From NCBI RefSeq assembly GCF_033958435.1, contig NC_134161.1, positions 10,106,001-10,170,000 of the forward strand: a stretch of 64,000 bases of DNA, read 5' to 3'. Numbering within the stretch: the first letter of the stretch is position 1; each line of letters starts with the position of its first letter. Below are positions 59,051-64,000 of the stretch, piece by piece. The notes under the pieces are model-generated. The model was not told the origin of the DNA, did not search any database, and worked only from the letters and a program-made list of their open reading frames with translations. Position numbers and translations under genes: made by a program. Source of the stretch: Carettochelys insculpta (Eukaryota > Chordata > Testudines > Carettochelyidae).

Positions 59051-59052
59051 AT

Positions 59053-59330
59053 ATAGGGGTGGCCAAACCTCAGCTCCTGCCCCATCTGCCACTCAGTTAC
59101 AGCTACTCAGTTACTCAGCTTGTGGAGCCTCTTCACCATCCCTTGTCCAATCTCTGCCTACCAGACTGGGGAGGTGGGGCAATTCAAGTCAAACCCCATG
59201 GACAGGTGGTGGGGCTAGGGGTGTCTGCCTTGTGGGGATGAAATCTCAGGTCTCCATTTGAAGCCCCAGGTCCCAGAAAATGCTTCACACAGGCTGAAAT
59301 CCTGACACTCACCCAGCAGCCCAGAAGCCT
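59053..59330. mobile_element. possible hAT-type element remnant
   Basis: The left edge TAGGGGTGGCCAAACCTCAG has the TAGGGGTGGCCAAC look of a hAT terminus. A C/G-rich interior follows, and no matching right end was found before the next element. Confidence 0.4.
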
Positions 59331-59336
59331 GTAGCC

Positions 59337-59640
59337 TGGGTGACCAAATAGCAAGTATGAAAAATCAGGATTAGGTGAATGGTAATAGGCACCTGTATAA
59401 AAATAAAGTTCCAAATTTCAAGACATTCCCTGTAAGATAGAGACATCTGGTCCCCAATGTTCCCTCTAAGTTTTTCTATATTTGTGCAGAATAAATGTTG
59501 TTATCTAAGGATGAGCACCACAAGTAGAAATCCATGCCGCTGGCAGTGGATGCTCTGCTAATCAGCTGGGCAGCATTTGAATCTCTCCTGCGTGGCCACC
59601 CAAGCACTTGGCTTACAGGGAACACTGCTGGTCACCCTAC
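59337..59640. mobile_element. MITE of the GGTGACC family, interrupted near its end
   Basis: It starts GGGTGACCAAATAGCAAG and continues TGAAAAATCAGGATTAGG, GGTAATAGGCACCTGTATAA and CATCTGGT. The end GGTCACCCTAC (59630-59640) is separated from it by a hAT MITE at 59455-59627. Orientation is opposite to the copy at 52281. Confidence 0.75.
59455..59627. mobile_element. hAT-type MITE of the CAATGTTCCCTCTAA family, nested
   Basis: The ends are CAATGTTCCC and, inverted, CAGTGTTCCC. The outside octamers are CTGGTCCC (59447-59454) and CTGGTCAC (59628-59635), an 8-bp duplication with one mismatch. The body shares GGATGCTCTGCTAATCAGCT and TCTCTCCTGCGTGGCCACCC with the other two copies. Confidence 0.85.
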
Positions 59641-60798
59641 CTTAGCCCTACTATCTTACTGCAAGGCTGAAGCCCCAAGCCCTAGCAGGTGTGTCTAGCT
59701 CTCAAACTTCTGAAGATCATCAGATGCAGCTCAGAGGGTCAGTAAGTTTGGCAATTCCATAACATTCAGTGCAAGTGTAACATGCTTGCAAAGAAATCAC
59801 GATACAGGATAACACCCTACAATACCTGCAAGCAAATGGAGTGACTGCATTAGTATACGAGGCAGATGTCTAGGCTTTGGTACTGAAGAGTAGCAGTATA
59901 GCCAATTCCGTGAATTCAAAAATTACACCTGTAAAAATTCACAGGATTGGTTTAAACACCATCATGGATTTTTTTCAAAAATAAATGGTGAATTATTTTA
60001 ATTTGTCTTCTGGTTGCCAGGCTTTTTGGGTGAACTTGATTCATGTTTTCCTTCACAGCCACCTGGCGTACAAACACAGACAAAAATCTGAGACTCTCAT
60101 GTCATCATTTCACTTCAAGATAAAAAACAAAACAAAACAAAACCACACCAAATAGTGTGAAATTTGTCACCGCTAGATCAGAAATAAAACCCTGCCAATG
60201 ATCTGTGTTTGGGATTGTTTTACAGGGACAGGAGGTTCTGTGGGAGGGATTAAGATAACTTCACACCCTAAAAATTGGGAATTAACTTCGTTTTAATGGA
60301 GCCCAGCTACTGGCTCTGAACAAAAGGCAGATGAAAGTCAAAGCTGACCCAGATCAAATCACTATCCAAAAAGGGTGGTAATGGAAATAGAAAGTCCCAC
60401 ACCCACTCATTTATTACAAGAATTTCAAAATTTAGAAATCCCACATCAGAGAATAAAGTAGAAAGGGAAGAAATGGATCTATTTAATTCCATCTGCTTTG
60501 GCCATAGGACCTGATAAGAATCAGTCCTTCCACTGCTTTTAGGTTCATTTGCAGATTTTGGGTGAGGAGGAGGATTTTTCTTTGTATGTTCCAGATATGT
60601 TCTCCTCCTTCTATCTCACTGTCCACCAATGAGTGATCTGAGCAAAAGTGTCATAGCCACAGCAATTTTTGAAAGCCCAGTGGTGGGTGATCTATTAGGA
60701 ACAAGAACATCTATCTGACTTGCAACCACAGTACAACCTCTCCAAGGCTGAAAAATGGGTTTTCATCTAAGTCTTATTTTTTAAACAATAGCGCACCA
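59641..60798. other. non-coding DNA, nothing recognised
   Basis: A short (CAAAA)n run lies at 60126-60143. No other feature. Confidence 0.45.
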
Positions 60799-60992
60799 CA
60801 ATGTTCCCTCTAATCTTCTCCATCTATGTGCAGGTTTTTTCCATCCATACACGGAATAATTTTTTTTTGAATGAATGTGCATCACCAGTTTAAACAAAAC
60901 ACCTAGCTGTGTGGGGGCTCTGCTAATCATCTGGGTGATATATGAATCTCTCCTCAGTGGTCACACAAGCGCACAGCTTACAGGGAACAGTG
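60799..60992. mobile_element. hAT-type MITE of the CAATGTTCCCTCTAA family
   Basis: The ends are CAATGTTCCCTCTAATCTTC and, inverted, CACTGTTCCCTGTAAGCTGT. The interior matches the copy at 59455 (GGGGGCTCTGCTAATCATCT). The flanking octamers no longer match well, so this is an older insertion. Confidence 0.8.
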
Positions 60993-61534
60993 GTCCACAG
61001 TATTATGCAATGTATTATCACTGTTAAGGCATATTATCTGCATGTGCCTATACTCCCACAAAAGAGTTTGACTGTGCCATGCAATTTTAAGCTCTTATAC
61101 TGCACTACAAAGTCTTAAGCATGTATACAGTACTCCTACTGAGCAAAATGGAGCTATTAATGTGCACTAAGTCATGCATATGCTTCAGTCAATGAAGATC
61201 TATCACTTTACCAAGTATGCCGGAATCAATACTATAAACTCAGATGCTGAGACGTAAACTGACATTGAAATGGGCCTGGAGATTTTATATATATACACCA
61301 CCTTATTTTGACTTTATTTTAACTTGATAAAACAAAATACAGCATATTAAAACACAGAGACTGTGAGTATAAAGATTCAGCTACAGAATGTTTAAATAGA
61401 TGTTTCTGTTATGTTCAGCTAAGGTTTTCAGAAACTTAAATAGGTAACCGTAGTGTGTGGGGGTGGGTGAATTAATTCACCAGAACTAGAGTTCAGAGAT
61501 TTGTGGGGAAGTAGTTCTGTGTGGCACATTGCCC

Positions 61535-61625
61535 TATATAAGTCCCATCTGTTTGCTTGGATGCTATCAGAGAGTGTGACTGCAGTATCTCTTAAAGAGT
61601 TGTCTGAAGTTGAATTTTAGGTAAG
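61535..61625 (+). promoter_or_regulatory. candidate TATA promoter with short first exon and splice donor
   Basis: TATATAA lies at 61535-61541. About 30 bases downstream a start site could lie near 61566, and the sequence TTTTAG|GTAAGTG at 61615-61627 is a full-consensus splice donor. AATAAAG follows at 61699. TATA, donor and AATAAA in 165 bp could be a host promoter with a non-coding first exon or a long terminal repeat. No retroviral internal region is seen. Confidence 0.4.
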
Positions 61626-61709
61626 TGTTAGCTATTTTATTTTATTTTGGATCCTGTTAAAATGTTTCTCTGTGCTCTATTATGGGGCTATATAGTACAA
61701 TAAAGTTTT

Positions 61710-62272
61710 GTGGCTGTAGGTCTTATTTTAGCTACTACTGAAAAAGGATGTGGCTTTGATGTAAACTGGATGATATTGTAACTTCTGGGAAGGGTCTGGT
61801 GTATATGTGGCTTACCCATCACTCATGGATGGGGGGGTGTTAATGGGCTTATCTGATTGTAAACCTGTTGACTCCACTCTGGGGCACAATGCCTGCTGTA
61901 AGTTTGGCACGCATTATAAACTGAAATGAACTGCTCTCAACCCTTTTCTTTGCTAAACTAGTACTAACGTTGCTAGTCTTCTAATCATAGACCTATCTCA
62001 AACATAAAACTCTCAATGAAACAACCATTGTATTCTTGTTGCTACTGAATAGCTGATGTGGCTAGGCCAGAATATCTGTCTGGCTTTCAGGGCCTAGTTT
62101 ACAAAATGCTGTGTTCAGTGAATAATACTACTTGCAAGGCTGCTGTCTCCAAGTTATTTAAATGACTAAGAAACTGACCCAGAGTCCAGGTAGGGGAAAA
62201 AGAGACCAGCCAGAAGGGTGTGCACTTCTCCTGTTACTACTATTATTACCCCTGGACATGCTGTAACATGCT
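61710..62272. other. non-coding DNA, nothing recognised
   Basis: No supported feature. Confidence 0.45.
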
Positions 62273-62330
62273 GACTATCAAAACAAAAAGCAGTCAAGTA
62301 GCGCTTTAAAGACTAGCAAAATAGTTTATT

Positions 62331-62370
62331 AGGTGAGTTTTCGTGGGACAGACCCACTTCTTCAGACCAT
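62331..62370 (-). ncRNA. hammerhead-ribozyme-like core in PLE end
   Basis: The minus strand reads CTGAAGA, A, GTGGG, TCTGT, CCCAC, GAAAA, the same arrangement as at 49951. Box CTGANGA and box GAAA are intact. One base differs after GAAA (A instead of G). Confidence 0.5.
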
Positions 62371-62500
62371 AGCCAGACCAGACCAGACTCAATATTTAAG
62401 ACACAGAGAACCAAAAACAGTAAGCAAGGAGGACAAATCAGAAAAAGATAATCAAGGTGAGCAAATCAGAGAGTGGAGGGGTGGCGGGTGGGGGGGAAGG

Positions 62501-63000
62501 TCAAGAATTAGATTGAGCCAAGTATGCAGATGAGCCCCTATAGTGACTCAGAAAGTTCCCATCACGATTTAAACCATGTGTTAATGTTCCGAATTTGAAT
62601 ATAAAAGCCAGCTCGTCCACTTCTCTTTCCAAAACGGTGCGATAATTCCTCCTAAGTAACACACATACCTTGAGGTCATTGACAGAATGCCCCATTCCAT
62701 TCAAATGTTGACTAACTGGTTTGTGGATCTGGAGTGTTTTGATGTCTGTTTTGTGCCTGTTGACCCTTTGTCTAAGGGAGTTAGAAGTGTGTCCAATATA
62801 CAAAGCATCTGGGCATTGTTGGCACATGATGGCATATATGATGTTAGTAGAGGAGCAAGAGAAAGTGCCCATGATTCTGTGAGTAACCTGGTTAGGTCCA
62901 GTGATGGTATTTCCAGAGAAGATATGTGGACAAAGCTGGCAGCGCGCTTTGTTGCAGGGAAAGGTTCCAGGACTGATGTTCCTGGGGTATAGACTGTGGC
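62501..63000 (-). CDS. PLE GIY-YIG endonuclease domain with CCHH linker (5'-truncated copy)
   Basis: An uninterrupted frame of about 165 codons. It starts in the linker (SHSLYPRNISPGTFPCNKAR), has the cysteine/histidine motif CNKARCQLCPH, then the GIY-YIG-type nuclease: IIYAIMCQQCPDALYIGHTS (the GIY equivalent, two cysteines, YIG), LRQRVNRHKTDI with the catalytic arginine, and LEREVDELAFIFKFGTLTHG carrying the conserved glutamate and the C-terminal helix. This domain nicks target DNA for reverse transcription in PLEs. The methionine at 63031 lies beyond the junction and is accidental. The RT part is missing on this strand, so only the endonuclease end could be intact. Confidence 0.88.
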
Positions 63001-63007
63001 TGAGTTC

Positions 63008-64000
63008 CTGATAACGCCATCCTTGCCACAATGGATGTAGAGGCTCTGTACACTAATATTCCACATAAAGACGAATTACAAGCAATCAGGAACACCATCC
63101 CTGATGCCACCACAGCCAATCTGGTGTCTGACCTCTGTAACTTTGTTTTCACACACAATCATTTCCGTTTTGGGGACAATTTATACCTCCAGATTAGTGG
63201 AACTGCTATGGGCACCCGCATGGCCCCACAATATGTTAATATATTTATGGCTGACCTGGAACAACGATTCCTCAGCTCTCGTCCCCTATTACCACTCCTC
63301 TACTTAAGATACATTGATGACATCTTTATGATTTGGACCCATGGTACAGAGGCTCTAGAAGAATTCCACAGAGACTTTAACAATCTACACCCCCACCATC
63401 AACTTATGCCTCGATTACAACATGCAAGAGATACATTTCCTGGACACTACAGTACTAATCAAGGATGGCCTGATCAGTACCACACTGTACCAAAGACCTA
63501 CTGATCGCTATACTTATCTACACCCTTCTAGTTTCCATCCTGCACACATGACTAGATCCATTGTTTACAGTCAAGCTCTTAGGTACAATTGCATTTGCTC
63601 TGATCCAACTGACAGACCAAAAACTACAAGAACTTTACCAAATATTCATAAACCTGAATTACCCAGGAGGAGAAGTAAAAAAACAAATCGACAGAGCCAG
63701 ACGAATACCCAGAGACCAGCTACTCCAAGATTGTCCCAAAAAAGCCAAGAACAGAACACCACTGGTCATCACCTATAGCCCCCAACTCAGACCACTGCAA
63801 CGAATTATTAAAGACCTACAACCTATTCTTAATCAGGATGCTACACTCCAGAAAGCCCTGGGTGATATTCCTGTTCTCTCCTGCAGACAACCTCCCAACC
63901 TCATGAGGATCCTCACTAACAGCCACAGTCTATACCCCAGGAATACCAGTCCTGGAACCTTTCCCTGCAACAAAGCGCGCTGCCAGCTTTGTCCACATAT
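63008..64000 (+). pseudogene. PLE reverse transcriptase, runs off the window, two frameshifts
   Basis: The reading begins VPDNAILATMDVEALYTNIP (about 63004-63063). Fingers/palm motifs follow: LQISGTAMGTRMAPQYVNIF (about 63190-63250), the catalytic YIDDIF (63310-63327), FLDTTVLIKDG, YQRPTDRYTYLHPSSFHPAH (about 63488-63547), and RILTNSHSLYPRNTSPGTFP then CNKARCQLCPH at the window edge. This is the telomerase-related RT of PLEs. Frameshifts lie near 63415 and 63612. The N-terminal RT motifs are missing because the copy starts at the head-to-head junction. The endonuclease may continue past 64000. Confidence 0.92.

Larger units (their letters stand above)
62275..63000 (-). mobile_element. Penelope-like element, inverted 3' part
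   Basis: The left edge (CTATCAAAACAAAAAGCAGT) is the PLE 3' end also seen twice at 49.9 kb. Moving right, it holds a hammerhead-like core, a short untranslated region and the minus-strand endonuclease. It joins the plus-strand RT segment at about 63000-63008. Confidence 0.9.

Noticed and set aside
63031..63504. Telomerase or host reverse-transcriptase gene
   Set aside because: The YIDDIF and SGTAMGTRMAP motifs are PLE-type, the adjoining domain is GIY-YIG, and the frame is broken twice.

Overview
This is a window of vertebrate nuclear DNA, most likely from a turtle. The reasons are a tRNA-derived SINE with a CR1-like tail of the kind known from cryptodiran turtles (7408-7606), several CR1 3' ends, an RTE-type LINE, a Penelope-like element (PLE), ancient MIR-like fragments, and a dense population of palindromic DNA transposons. 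Another sauropsid is not excluded. No complete host gene can be supported. Almost all open reading frames are chance frames or pieces of transposons.

Layout. 1-7.4 kb: non-coding DNA with a TIR element (1846-2486), a Tigger-like element carrying a nested hAT element (2906-4166) and CR1 ends. 7.4-11.8 kb: the turtle SINE, then a decayed RTE LINE split by an LTR-like insertion. 12-16.9 kb: CR1, hAT and MIR remnants. 16.9-19 kb: two ~690 bp copies of one TIR element. 24.4-26.4 kb: a degraded LINE of another group with a C-terminal zinc finger. 29.5-38.3 kb: a cluster of palindromic MITEs with 3-bp target duplications, several nested or rearranged. 45.7-47.4 kb: a decayed Harbinger element with transposase and Myb-like remnants, a plausible relative of the MITE parents. 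49.8-50.1 kb: a palindromic dimer of PLE ends. 50.4-53.9 kb: LINE, CR1 and MIR fragments and another MITE. 54.4-55.8 kb: a broken acidic coding segment followed by a poly(A) signal, the only candidate for host coding sequence. 56.3-56.8 kb: two tandem half-MITEs. 59-61 kb: hAT MITEs. 61.5-61.7 kb: a TATA box, splice donor and AATAAA in promoter or LTR-like order. 62.3-64 kb: a PLE in which a minus-strand GIY-YIG endonuclease is joined head-to-head to a plus-strand reverse transcriptase that runs off the window.

The most interesting features are structural. The same PLE family makes head-to-head copies at two sites, and its ends carry a hammerhead-ribozyme-like core. One palindromic MITE has at its centre an inverted, internally deleted copy of its own right flank, with a second MITE inserted into that copy. 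Three-base duplications (AGA, ACT, TAA, TTT, TAT, TCA, CAT, CTA) and GTCTACAC-type ends tie at least ten elements to one 3-bp-TSD superfamily, inferred to be PIF/Harbinger.
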